Origin: Stropharia rugosoannulata
Lineage: Eukaryota > Basidiomycota > Agaricomycetes > Agaricales > Strophariaceae
Reading direction: 5' to 3'
DNA length: 64,000 nt
Assembly (NCBI GenBank): GCA_028532985.1
Contig: JANCIK010000002.1
Span: forward strand, 2,666,001 to 2,730,000
Under the pieces are notes generated by a model. The model did not search any database. It saw nothing but the letters and a program-made list of their open reading frames with translations, and was not told the DNA's origin. The translations under genes were made by a program, and so were the position numbers. Below, piece after piece: positions 46,630 to 57,515 of this stretch (the first letter of the stretch is position 1; each line of letters begins with the position of its first letter).

Positions 46630-47616
46630 CTAGAGTGCCAGGTAATCACGGACTTCCTCTTCTGACAATTTCCTGAAAGTTGGTTTCGGTTGCCCCGTCT
46701 CACCTCCAATTTTGCCTTCTTCCTGTTCTGCGGGTGTCGGAACAGTGATGACCCCAATTTCGATTGTCTTCTCCGTCATTTGCCCTTCGAAACCTTCCTT
46801 GAGAGTTAGAAGAGCTGTGTGAATAGCATCTTCCAAACTGATGTCGTCGTTATATCTAGATTACACGCAGATGGTGATTTAGGAACGGTATTAGACAGAA
46901 TAATGAGATGTATTAGTCACCGTTTTTCCAAGAAGGTTTTCGCGTTTATCATGTTTTTCCCGATTGCACTTGCTTTCCAGGCCCAGAAGGATCCGGAAGG
47001 ATCAACTTGATAAAGTGAGGGTCCTCGATGGTTGTCCCATCCAGCAACCAGTAATGATACGCCGTACGGCCTTACACCTCTGTGCTGCGCATCAACATAT
47101 ATCACACGTTTAAGAAATGACGATTATCTGACCCTGATTGAGTGGCTTGTTGCATGACCGTCGCTATCTCTTGTGTCAGGACTCGTGTTGGAGGGTATTC
47201 GCCGTAGATCTTCCAGTACGCCTGTGCACTTTTCCGCGCCTTTGTGACAAGTATGCGAAAGTCGGGGCCCATCCCGGAGTATACAATGCCTATGTTAGGA
47301 CATATAGTAGCGACTTTCTCGATAACGGAGTCGTCGATTAGTATTGATGACGTCTTCTTCTCTGTTGCAATAACAATGCCATTTGTAGCTAAACACCTGT
47401 TGAGTGTTTGGAAGCATCACCACATGTTGATTGAGCGCACCTTTAATCCCGAGGCTAGTGGTACCCTGAGCCACAGCGGCCAGAGCGTGTTCAATCTGAA
47501 CGAGCTTTCCACTCGGGGAGAAGACCGTCAGAGAATAGCTATATTGCATATGAGATCGGCACAAATCGAGCGTGATGGTTTATATACCTATATGCACCAC
47601 CGTCAGCACTGGCCAT
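46630..47616 (-). CDS. PRE8: 20S proteasome subunit alpha-2
   Basis: Alpha-ring subunit of the 20S proteasome. The start [20 protein letters not shown] (first intron GTATAT to AATATAG) holds the alpha-subunit N-terminal signature, then [20 protein letters not shown]. Next are [15 protein letters not shown] residues, [56 protein letters not shown] and [16 protein letters not shown] charged C-terminus ends [10 protein letters not shown]. About five exons and roughly 260 residues. The order of motifs matches alpha-2 rather than other alpha subunits ([25 protein letters not shown]). Confidence 0.93.
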
Positions 47617-47905
47617 GGTCGTGGAGGGTATGTAAGTGAGATAGAGGTATATTGGATGCCTTCCTTGACGCGCGTCCTCGGATTCATTGCGTATGCCTTT
47701 GTTTGTACGTGCTTGATCCCACTGGGGCGTGTCTCGAGATTAACGGGGCCCGGCGTCTTGGCGCCTGGTCATGTATAAAAGTAGCCCAATGATGTAGCCT
47801 GCAGTAGGTAGTCGTTGCAAATCCACGCAAAAGAGGAGGCTCAAGTTCTTATTTTACAATTGACATATTACTACATCGAAGTCTGATAGTACATTCATCT
47901 GCTAT

Positions 47906-48864
47906 CTACTCAACATTTAGAGGAGTCGTCCTCAAGTACGGCTGTGTCACGTAATTGCCTCAGTGCCTGCGCTGAAATCCCAGAGGCCATGGTGAACACT
48001 TACGAGATGTTGCTTGTACTCAGGGAACAGTGTTTTCGCCTCATCGTTAGTAACACTTGGGTGGACGATGACATCTTCTCCCTTTTTCCAGTTTACAGGA
48101 GTGGTTACGCGATGCTTGTCGCCGATTTGAAGAGCTGTGACATGGCCATTATAATCAATTAATGAAACCAATCGGAGAATTTCTTACAATCAACGACACT
48201 GGATAAAGTTTATTCATTAAGCTTCATCAATACATAGGTAACAAGAGTTCTCACCGAATGATTTCATCGAAGTTGCGACCAGTGGAAGCAGGATAAGCGA
48301 GGGTCAGGCGAATTGTCTTCTTGGGGTCAATAACGAAGACAGTGCGGATCTATATAATGACGTATGTTATCAGTATAAGAACCATACAGGACTTCTTAGT
48401 ATAAATCTTACAGTGAACGGGAGACCCTTTGCATCGCGATTGGTCGCGTCTTGCTCGTCAAGCATGTCGTACAAAGTCGAGATCTTTCTGTCGGGGTCGG
48501 CGATCTGAAAGTTTAAGGTTACTTTAATAACAATTACGGTCAACCATAGGGACGCGCTTACAATAGGGAACTGAACGTCAGTAGGCCCGACTTTACCTCC
48601 AAATGCATTAATGTCTTTCACCCATTGCTCGTGCTCTTCAAGCCCATTGGCAGAAATACCAATAACTTTAACATTGCGCTTTGCAAAATCGGGAGCGCGT
48701 CGGGCAACTTCGCCAAGCTCAGTAGTACAAACGGGCGTGAAATCTCCGGGATGAGAGAAGAGAATAGCCCAAGAGTCACCAATCCACTCGTGGAACTTGA
48801 TTGGACCTGCGGTGGTCTGAGCCTCGAAGTCGGGGGCAATGCTACCAAGTCGGAGAGACGGCAT
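47906..48864 (-). CDS. 1-Cys peroxiredoxin (Prx6 type)
   Basis: Reduces peroxides with one catalytic cysteine. The start MPSLRLGSIAPDFEAQTTAG is the first ATG; an upstream in-frame TTG at 48912 is not a credible start. The active site is SHPGDFTPVCTTELGEVARR (catalytic Cys in PVCTTE). Then VIGISANGLEEHEQWVKDI, PIIADPDRKISTLYDMLD and TRNRDAKGLPFTVR-like residues follow. Later exons encode the long C-terminal domain (TIRLTLAYPASTGRNFDEII, then TPVNWKKGEDVIVHPSVTND). The last exon, joined by an intron opening GTAAGTG, ends HLPYLRTTPLNVE. No mitochondrial presequence, so probably cytosolic, although yeast has a mitochondrial relative. About five exons. Confidence 0.92.
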
Positions 48865-49091
48865 GTTAATGAGTGAAGTGGTGGCTGTAGATAATGTCTG
48901 TAGACTCCTCAACCCCGCTAAATATACAATCAGGCTTCAATTGCGTCTTCGTTTCTCACGCTAACTAACTTTCACCATTTCTTGCGTTTGCATTGCGTGC
49001 TCACACTTGGACGTAGATTCTCTTACCAGTTAGGCATAAGCTTCACGCCACTGACACCAACAGTACATGGAAGAGTGGATAGACTCCAGTC

Positions 49092-50216
49092 CTAGTAGAA
49101 AGCTACCGCGTGCAGTAAACTGTGTGGATGCTTCTCCTGCTGTATCTCAAGAATTTTATTAATATCATCGTCAATGTCTTCTGCCTTTTCAATCTGACAT
49201 GCCATACTCAGCAAATTATGATGTGACGACAGACAAGAACTACCCACAGCTTCTGCCAAGTCTATCATGGCCTTCCCAGCGATAAGAGCTTCTTCATGAT
49301 TATCCTTGATCTCCATGTTGATGATATGTACCGGCTTGTTATATTCTCCCCCGCGTCCCATAAGATCTAACGATGTAGGTGGATCTCGTTAACGACTAAA
49401 ATTGAAGCTCAGAGCAATGGGCTCACCATCGCATACAGCATCGAAGCATCGCTCTTCGCAAGTGATGACAATATCAGCTACTGCCTTACTCTCTTGCCAT
49501 CGTTCCGGAGCCAGTTTAATATTTCTATTTCTGTCGAGCATCGGAAGCAATCCATTTGCTGTGTACCTGATGATGTAGCCTCGTCAGTTATAAGTTTAAA
49601 CGGAAAGGGGGACAGATCGTACAAACGAGGGTCTTTGCCACTTAGCTCCTCGTAGATGGTATTGTATGGGGTCCCAAAAGGATAAATGTTGGGTTTGTCT
49701 ATCGAAGGGCCAGGCAGTCGGACGGCCGAACCAGTCCCGTATGATATTACACGGTAACCAGCTTTACTGGAAAATGAGGTAGGAGTGAGCATATGGTGTA
49801 GATAGCAAATTCGTGTTACCTACGACAAAACATCATGCCCCTCCATAGATCGGTTCTACAGGAAGGTCTTCAGTAAAAAGCTCTGCGGGCGTATTGACTG
49901 AACAGTAACTTGCTTGATTACTCGCACAAACAACGCAAAAAAGCGGTCTGGATTTGTACGTTGTCACGTCAAGTGGGCCGGAGGTTGTTGGGGATTGAGA
50001 TGCTGGGGGATTTGAACTATTGGACATGCTCGATTGAGGTTGTGGCGTCGCCTGGGCAGAAGATGGAACACTAACAGCACCATTCTCGTTCCATTGAGGG
50101 GTCTGTTGATGGCTATAAGATGAAGACGGGGCTGCTGATGACGATGTTGATTGGCCTTGCTGAAGACGAGGGTCAATTCGAGCAAGGCGAGGGTCACGAG
50201 TCCTGCGAGGATCCAT
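49092..50216 (-). CDS. SSU72: RNA polymerase II CTD phosphatase Ssu72
   Basis: Dephosphorylates Ser5 (and Ser7) of the polymerase II C-terminal domain and acts in mRNA 3'-end formation. The start [20 protein letters not shown] leads into a Gln/Ser/Pro-rich extension of about 85 residues that typical Ssu72 lacks. The catalytic motif C-x5-R is CASNQNRSMEGH, formed across a GC-AG intron (49856-49913) between Gln and Asn. Then [20 protein letters not shown] and [19 protein letters not shown] follow. Later exons give [13 protein letters not shown] and [20 protein letters not shown] (the second acidic catalytic region), ending [12 protein letters not shown]. About five or six exons. Nuclear location is inferred. 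Confidence 0.92.
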
Positions 50217-50892
50217 AGTCTGGTTTAAAGAAAGCTGACAAAGACTTAGAATTGGATGAGTTAAATGACGCTCTGATTTATGGTACAAGAAGAAAAAAAA
50301 GGCTCAGCAGTATCTTGAACAATGCCAGTCAGCAACTTGACCCAAATTGCGCAGGAATATTGATTATAGGCACGGGTCAATGCAGCTTCCACTCTGAGTC
50401 ATCATATTCATGGGCAGCTGATCTGTTAATCACCTTTGATACCTTCTATGCGCTAACGAAAGGCTGAGAAACGTCCAGATATGCTGCCGATGAATGGTAT
50501 AATGGTCACTTCGAGTCGGAAGACCAAAGAAAAGTCCTGTTGACAACTATTTGTGCTGAGAGGCCGGCCCGGCATTTACTTCTCCTTCCCGCTACTACGC
50601 CGAACCAATGTCATACTCACCGGCATAACTTCATGCCAGAAGTTGCTAGAACGCTCTCCGTACAAACCCATAGTATCAAGTCGCCTCTGGCTGTCTGCCG
50701 GGGATATATTATTACTACCCCCTAGAATGCCTTGTTGAACTTTACAAAGTTCTGGTCGTCTGCACAAACACCCTGATCTCCCCTTAGACCCGTAAGGTTA
50801 TCAAGAAGTCGACACCCTTGCGACACCCACAGGTGGGTAGTATACATTAGATATAATTTTTTGCTCATGTTAACGTCACTTGCAGGACTCGG
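50217..50892. other. divergent intergenic region, SSU72 and F-box gene
   Basis: About 680 bp. Overlapping open frames of about 60 codons at 50540-50738 have no motif. The TATAATTTTTTG stretch near 50850 could serve the F-box gene. Confidence 0.45.
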
Positions 50893-52506
50893 ATGTCTTC
50901 ATCCATGTTATGGGATGTGGACGTTGAATCAATCTATCGAATCATAAATGATCATGAGGAATCCATTTCAGCTCTGGACAATGACATTGAAGAGCTTATG
51001 CGCAAGATTAGACAACTTCAATATCAGAAACAAATACATGCCGCGGAAATCAGGCGCTGCAAAGGTGTAATTACTTTGGCAAAACGCCTCCCTCCAGAAA
51101 TTCTGGCCAATATTTTCGAGGAGTGTATAAATAATGGATGGACGCGTACACCCTTGGTTGTCTCGCACGTATGCTCGAGTTGGAGACAAGCTGCCAACAT
51201 TCCTACTGTGTGGTCCCACGTCTACGTCAACCTCGATGCCCCCGAAGCCTACAAACGTGCTTCCTTTTGGCTCGAGAAAGCACAAGATAGCTTGTTGACA
51301 ATTGACTTGGAGGTTGGCAATGATATGTCTCACCTCGATAGAGTTATAGATCTGCTGGTACAAACTCTGTCGCAATGGAAATCCCTGATTATCAAGTCGG
51401 CCAAGCTCCATCCCGTCAACCAAATACTTCAAGCATGTAATCGACCGGCACCAGAGCTCAGGATGGTGGACATATCGGTTGCACAAGAGTTTCCTGGAGG
51501 AATCGACACTCTAGATACCGACGAAAATGAACTCGTCGGTTTCCGCACAGCACTCTTGGTTGCGGATCAATTCAATTATCTTCGTCTCTGTCGAAATACT
51601 CTTCCTCGCCGGAATATTGTTCCATCTTCGATCAAACACCTTGCTCTTCAACTCCCCAGCTATCAGTCTCTTACAACGCAGTCCCTCTCATCCATCATCC
51701 ATTTGCTCGAGGAACTGCCCGACCTGAAATCTTTTTCTTTGGAGGTCCCCAATGGACAAAAGCAACAGTTTGAATTGAACGTTGCTGCAGATCGCGTCGT
51801 TGACCTACCACGTCTGTCTTCAATGACTCTAATGGGAAAGGAGAACCTTTTCGCCGTGCTACCTCATTTGCGGGTCCCTTCTCTTAGTGAACTCCACCTT
51901 CGGTCTTCATTGGACTATTTCCAGCAATCAGACATCGCAGTCTGGATAGATTTGTTCCTCCGCCACTCTTCCGCGCCCATCACCTTGTTGGAGATCCGTG
52001 ATTTGGGTCTTGAACCACAAGCGTATGATCGGATTTTGCATTCGATGTTGTCAGTAAGAGAACTGATCTTACATGATTGCGACCTCCTGGATACTACTGT
52101 TCAGTCCGTGAATGGCCCAAATGGTTTGTGCCCCAATCTTCGGAAAATTGATCTTAGGTGGTGCGGTAGGGTATCTGGACGGGCGCTCGTAAATTTGGTC
52201 CGTAGTCGTTTACCGGCTAACTCTTCTGCTTCGGCGGCCATCGAAGAAATCACACTTATAAATTGTTCTTTCGTCAAAGAGGAGGATATCATGGAGTTGG
52301 CATTGATGTCAGTTGTCCGGCTTATTCATCACGGGCAAGGCGACTTCTGTAGTAAGTGAAACTGTTCACAGCTTTTGAGTCTATGCGAACTCACGTCTGC
52401 AGGCACATATGGATGTTGCGACAACGAACGATACCGCAAACGATTGAAGCAGCGCAATCTTCACCCCACGATGGTGGCTCACGAAAATCGCCGCTTGATC
52501 CTGTAG
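50893..52506 (+). CDS. F-box protein with LRR-like C-terminal half
   Basis: Likely substrate adaptor of an SCF ubiquitin ligase. Two exons: 50893-52351 and 52403-52506, with a 51-nt intron (GTAAGT to CTGCAG), giving 520 residues. The N-terminus is a coiled coil (ISALDNDIEELMRKIRQLQY). The F-box follows as LPPEILANIFEECIN and VSHVCSSWRQAANIPTVWSH. This coiled-coil-plus-F-box order is very common in large Agaricomycete F-box families. The rest is Leu-rich with weak repeats (LRVPSLSELHLRSSLDYFQQ, CPNLRKIDLRWCGRVSGRAL). The final exon is basic and ends ENRRLIL. Substrate unknown. Confidence 0.85.
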
Positions 52507-52982
52507 CTACACGAGACGACTGAAAAATATATCATTGTAGAGAAGTTATGCATGCATGAATAGTTCGAGTACAAACGAGCTTGTTCCGAGACCATGTCTG
52601 AACTATAAAAAATGACTGTCGGTCGCAAACTATGGCAAACAGTGGTAGGTAGTACACCATCCGCCTCAAACAAGGACACTTCTGTCTTCCATATCAAAAA
52701 TATGAGCTAGTTGCTTGGGAGCAAACAAGCACGATAAAGAAAACAATGAGATGATTGCAATAGAAGAAATTTCCTCGCGGTTCGCTATTTGTACAAATCT
52801 CAGGTGGAGGCACGTGGTCTATGTCTATCCCAATTTGGAATCCGCTTATTCGACTTTCTCACTGAGTACGTTTGGAGTACGTGCTTCATTGGTGCTTCAC
52901 TTACTTTCATTCTAGAGTCACTTCGTCTAACTCATATATATCCGTAAAATATACCCTGGACTACCGCCGGACCTATAACTAT
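52507..52982. other. intergenic upstream of UFE1
   Basis: 475 bp with no supported gene; a 66-codon frame at 52715 lacks motifs. It should carry the F-box 3' UTR and the UFE1 promoter. Confidence 0.5.
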
Positions 52983-54290
52983 ATGGCTTTCAAAGATATT
53001 ACGAACGACTTTCACCAGGCTGTTAAGAGTCGGAAAGGGCAGTCTTCTACCCCAGGGGCGAAGCAGCGCAGGCCAGGGAAACAGCCTAAGGGCAACAACC
53101 AAAAGGACTCCGTCAGTAAAGCATACATATCAGAAGCCTATAACATCGTACGCACACACAAGTTCACTATATGAAACATCGGCCCACTCTGACGGTATGT
53201 TAGTTGACGCACATTCATACTCTGACGCGGATGCTTGCCAGTGTGCGCGGAGCCTACCTCAATATAGACTCTCGCAGCTCACCCCTTTCGCGCCAAGGCC
53301 TTGTGAAAATTGACTTCAGTGAAGGGACATCATCATTAACGAATGTGAAGTACCTGACGAACGAAGAACGAGACCAAATCGACCTGCAAGCGCGGGTCAT
53401 CCTCAGGAAATGCTCAGACCGCGTCAAAGAAATGGAGGCTCTTGAGAAGCGTGAGTAAATTTCAACGCCCTTGGGGACCAGCTGTTTAGAGACGATGTTC
53501 TCAAAAGGTTGTTCTTTGCATAGGGCGCATTGAACTCGTGGCCAGCAAAACGAGTCCGTTGACACGGTTCCTCCCCGCCCGATTGCGGCAGGACGAATCT
53601 ACGCTCTCTTCCGACGTGATAGCTGCACATCATTCAAGTATCACCTGGTACTTGAGTCGCCGGTTAGCTGAAGCCAGTCAGACCCAAAAGGAAATGCAGG
53701 AAGAACGAGTCAAGCGGCAGCTGGAGCGCACGAAATCTCTCGGTTCAGGGGCCGCCCAAGAGGTTTTATTTATGGGAACAAGAGATAATTCAAGTAGTGT
53801 CCAAGGCCAATCTTCTCCCGGGAGAGCGCCTGGAGGTTGGTTAGAAAGCACGATTGCAGCCACGATAGGTGCTCCTTTACCTCCTCAGGATCTGCAGCGC
53901 AGAATTCCAGCTTACAGTCCTGCGGCATCTTCATATGTTTCGGACGACGATGACGATGAAATTGAATTATCTTCATCGCAAATCATGCAATTTGAACAGG
54001 AGAACGCAAATATCTTGAAGAACGTCCAGGACACTTTGGAGTCTGTTCAACAGGCCGAAGCACGCTTATTGGATATAAGTGCTCTTCAGATGGAGCTTGT
54101 GACTCATTTAACTAGACAAACAGAATTGACTGATCAACTATATGAAGACGCCATAATCACAACTTCTACAGTGGAGAAAGGGAATGAACAGTTGAAAGAG
54201 GCAAAACGACGCGCGAAAGATAGCCGGCTATTCATATTGGTTTTCCTCCTGGGTGCTAGTTTTAGTCTGCTATTCTTACACTACTATTAA
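52983..54290 (+). CDS. UFE1: ER t-SNARE, syntaxin-18/Ufe1
   Basis: Qa-SNARE that accepts Golgi-to-ER vesicles and helps ER membrane fusion. Three main exons. The start MAFKDITNDFHQAVKSRKGQ is followed by a basic linker, then LTHIHTLTRMLASVRGAYLN and LTNEERDQIDLQARVILRKC, the syntaxin-18 N-terminal helices. The SNARE helix is EQENANILKNVQDTLESVQQ and continues to DQLYEDAIITTSTVEKGNEQ. A single C-terminal membrane anchor (LFILVFLLGASFSLLFLHYY) ends the protein, as expected for a tail-anchored SNARE. Length, about 380 residues, fits. An acidic Asp patch (SDDDDDEIE) precedes the SNARE domain. Confidence 0.92.
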
Positions 54291-54383
54291 ATGTTAATGC
54301 TATACTCTATATACATCTATCCCTGTCATCTCCAAATTGTCCGTGAAGCTACGACCTGTACATAATAAAGGTATGAACGACAG

Positions 54384-55666
54384 TTATGCACCATACTGTT
54401 CTGTAGGTGATAACAAAGGTGCTCCTTCATCATAATTTTCAATTGCTTCTGCCGCCAGCTCATCGACATCAGGGGAAATGCCTTCCAAGTGTCTGATATG
54501 TTTCTGGACAAGGTTATAAACAACCCTGTAAGAAGGTTACGGAAATCAGTTATCATAAGTCAGACCATATGTGGGGTTAAGAACTGACCAACTGGTGAAT
54601 ATCGCAATGACAATTCCGCCAATTATAAATAACGTATCCAGAATTTTTGTACCTGCTCGCAAATCTTCAGCACTTGTTTAAAGTCAAAGGTAACGCTGAA
54701 CCTACGTGTGTCCATGTGTCCGCGTTGGTCACCGTCAGACAATTCAGCCATTTTGGAACCGATAAACGTGTGCAGTAGTAGCTTGGGGAACACGCAGCAA
54801 GTAGCAATTATGAATTGCCATAGCTTCACGGCTTGAATGGACTAGTAAGTGCGTTAGCGGGTTTAATGTCGTCCCGAACTCAAAAGTGCATACCGCAAAA
54901 AGGGAGTTGGAGTAAACCCAAGGAGGAAACGGTGAGACACGAATTAATACAATGAGCGGTAAGCCCTTCGCAGTCTGTATGTAATTTGGATCAACTTGAA
55001 AGGCGTTTACATCGGCAAAAGAAATTACCACAACAGATTCCAAGGCTTGCCATTTGTCATTCTTGCTTGACCACTGGTTTAATCTCCTGCTAAAGAAAAA
55101 TCGCAGAGTTATGAACGCGATTGAAGCACCAAGAACCGAGCCAGTGGCACTGATCCAGAAACCCTTTAGACCGTAGGCAAAGCCGCACAAAGTTACGATG
55201 GTTGTATGTCCTATTGCCGGAGGAAACGATACCAAAACTGAGATTGAACGTAAGTTATGAATTCGCAATGCATCTATGCAGTGCACACGCACCCAGAGCG
55301 CCTAAGAGTACTGCCCAACCGAACGGGGTTGCCGCGAGAATACGAGTCTTGTCATACAGGTATTGTGCAATTCGAGCAGGAGTGACAATAATAATGAATG
55401 CACCTGAACAGCTCCGAGGTGAGGAAGCGTTGAAGAAGGTATAGCAGGCGCCTACCGAAGCAAATGTAAAACAGCAGGACCAGCCAAATGACTAACTGTA
55501 CAATCCGAATAAGCCCAGTTTGGCACACAGATGACACATAGTAGGTAGTAGTAGTAGCAAAGCGACGAACCTTCCCGAGCGTATGTAGCTTGCGATAGCG
55601 TGTCAAAACGAGCTTGGCATATTTCTTGAAGAGGGCCAGCGGCGATGAAAGATAGCTGGCCGACAT
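54384..55666 (-). CDS. TVP38: Golgi VTT-domain membrane protein Tvp38
   Basis: Multi-pass membrane protein of the DedA/SNARE-associated (VTT) family, found with Tlg2 vesicles at the Golgi; recent work on the wider family points to lipid scrambling. The start MSASYLSSPLALFKKYAKLV is basic, followed by a first helix (IRIVQLVIWLVLLFYICF). Next come PFGWAVLLGALG and the core signature SFPPAIGHTTIVTLCGFAYG with KGFWISATGSVLGASIAFIT. KGLPLIVLIRVSPFPPWVYS is the second half of the VTT fold. The cytosolic tail (LEGISPDVDELAAEAIENYD) ends SPTEQYGA. About six exons. The start lies 164 bp from LOA1 on the other strand. Confidence 0.9.
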
Positions 55667-55830
55667 GCTGAACGGTTGACGTACTTTGGACGTACTTAAT
55701 TAGAATTTGAAAGAGTGACGACTGCGGGGCGCTGGTGGACTTACATCAACACGTGCCAACAATTTCGCCTACATCAAAGTTCCAGTGCCTCTTGCCCTTC
55801 TGCTTTGAGTGTCACCAACACTTGACCATC
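55667..55830. promoter_or_regulatory. 164-bp divergent promoter region, TVP38/LOA1
   Basis: Both genes start from this short gap, and both products act in the endomembrane and lipid system, so shared regulation is plausible. No clear TATA box is visible for either. Confidence 0.45.
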
Positions 55831-57280
55831 ATGGAGAAATTCAGTGCTTATAGGGTTAGTTGAATTCCTGAAGTCGGCATTTCAAGACTTATTTATACTT
55901 CCTATAGGATCCAGGGACCGGAATACAGGTATTCATGACCGGCTTGCAACATAAACCACGCCACTTATTCGATCGTTTAGCCTTTTCTGACCCCTGTGCC
56001 ACCTCTCGAATCTGAGCTTCTTTCAAAAATAACCTTTCCCTTTCGTCTGCTCGTTGGAACGATAAGAACGGCATTTATCCTGCTGCTCTGTCTTTTGTAT
56101 GCCATCATTGTGCACGGCGCTTGTCTTGTTCTGGTGAGTTCTGAAATTCAAACGCGTCGATCTGCATATTAAATCTTAGTACAGCTCCCTATACGATCTT
56201 TGCATAATTATGTTGTTCATCTGTTTACTTATTTATTGGGACGAACTGCACTCTTTGCTTTGGGGCTATTCTGGATATCGCCTGAATGTTACAATCTCAA
56301 ACGCGGGTATGTAATTTTGGCTGGTGATCAATCATCACAATTCTTATAACTTTCTAGACGAGGTGCGAGACTTCCAGAGACCTGGAATGTTATGGCTGGT
56401 GATATCATAGTATCAAACTGGTTTTCCTGGATTGAGATAGTATGGCTAGCAATCCGGTGCGTTTTACCATAAACAGTGGCCAGTGCTTCTTGACCAATGC
56501 GTAGACAGGTACAACCCCGTTTTTGTTATACCCGTCATGGAACGTGTCCCAGAGACTTCTAATGTGTCCCGTTCGTCAACTCCTGTCACTCACACACCAG
56601 GTCGTCGCACAGGCACAGGCTCCGCTAATATTCAGATGGCATCAAGAACGTCCACAATACAAATACCGATCTCTGGTTTCAAAAAAGTATCTCTCCTGCA
56701 GATGATATATCACACCGGCCGCGTCCCCTTGATATCTTCGAATTCTTTGCCACTTGATGAAATTAGACGACAAGCTACTCGTCCAGTTGTTGTGTTCCCG
56801 GAATGTACGACGAGTAACGGCCGCGGTTTGCTACGGTTTGCGGAAGTGTTCCACAAATCTGTCCCCGTCAAAGGCTATCAGGTCTTCATAATGACTGTTC
56901 GGTACGTGCACAATCTTCAAACCTTGAGTATCTCGTTTTACTTTATTGTTTTGTTCAGATATGACCCTCCTACAGCTGTTTCTCCCAGCCTCACACATAC
57001 ACTGTCCTCGAATTACCTGAACCCTCTGCATCACCTATTTTGGCTATGCACGTCACTTTCGCCCGCCGAGATGTCTATTCGTTTGCTTGCCCCGTCAGAA
57101 TCACCTGGAAATCAGTTGTTCATGGCAAGCGAGGTACTCGCTGATTATGCAGGCTCCGACCAACTAATAGAAGCCTGTGCCATCTTGATGGCCCAGATGG
57201 GTAGACTAAAACGAATGGGCTTAGGCTGGGAAGATAAACATAGTTTTTTGGAGTTCTACAAGGGTAAACTAACAAAATAA
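55831..57280 (+). CDS. LOA1: Loa1/Vps66-like lysophosphatidic acid acyltransferase
   Basis: Acyltransferase of the PlsC-like group linked to lipid droplets and the ER (yeast YPR139C). The first exons are short: MEKFSAYR and DPGTGIQ, then PFLTPVPPLESELLSKITFP. A membrane helix follows (TAFILLLCLLYAIIVHGACL). The active region reads AGDIIVSNWFSWIEIVWLAI, so the usual HxxxxD site is NxxxxE here. Then FVIPVMERVP, GFKKVSLLQMIYHTGRVPLI and RPVVVFPECTTSNGRGLLRF, the conserved PE-T-S-GR motif of the family, then YDPPTAVSPSLTHTLSSNYL. The C-terminus ends LGWEDKHSFLEFYKGKLTK. About seven exons. Without the histidine, activity is uncertain; Loa1 relatives may share this change. Confidence 0.85.
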
Positions 57281-57515
57281 AGCAATGCATAACGGTCACT
57301 ACGATACATCATAAGAGAATTCAACGGAGGCGGGGATGATTTAATTGAAGGAGGTTTGTGCTGATAACTTTTGAATAATAACAATATCATTTGCAAATCG
57401 AGCAGTTACAAATTCTTTAACAATGTTGAGCGGGAGCTAATCTGGTTTTTGGGTGAGAGTCGGGATTTGAATACTAGATATACAGGACACTTGACTACGC
57501 GGAATAATCGATTGA

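Noticed and set aside
48865..48912. N-terminal extension of the peroxiredoxin that could be a mitochondrial signal
   Set aside because: It would need a TTG start; the first ATG gives the family start MPSLRLGSIAPDF.
50540..50738. Overlapping small frames in the SSU72/F-box gap
   Set aside because: Short, overlapping in two frames, no motif and no splice support.
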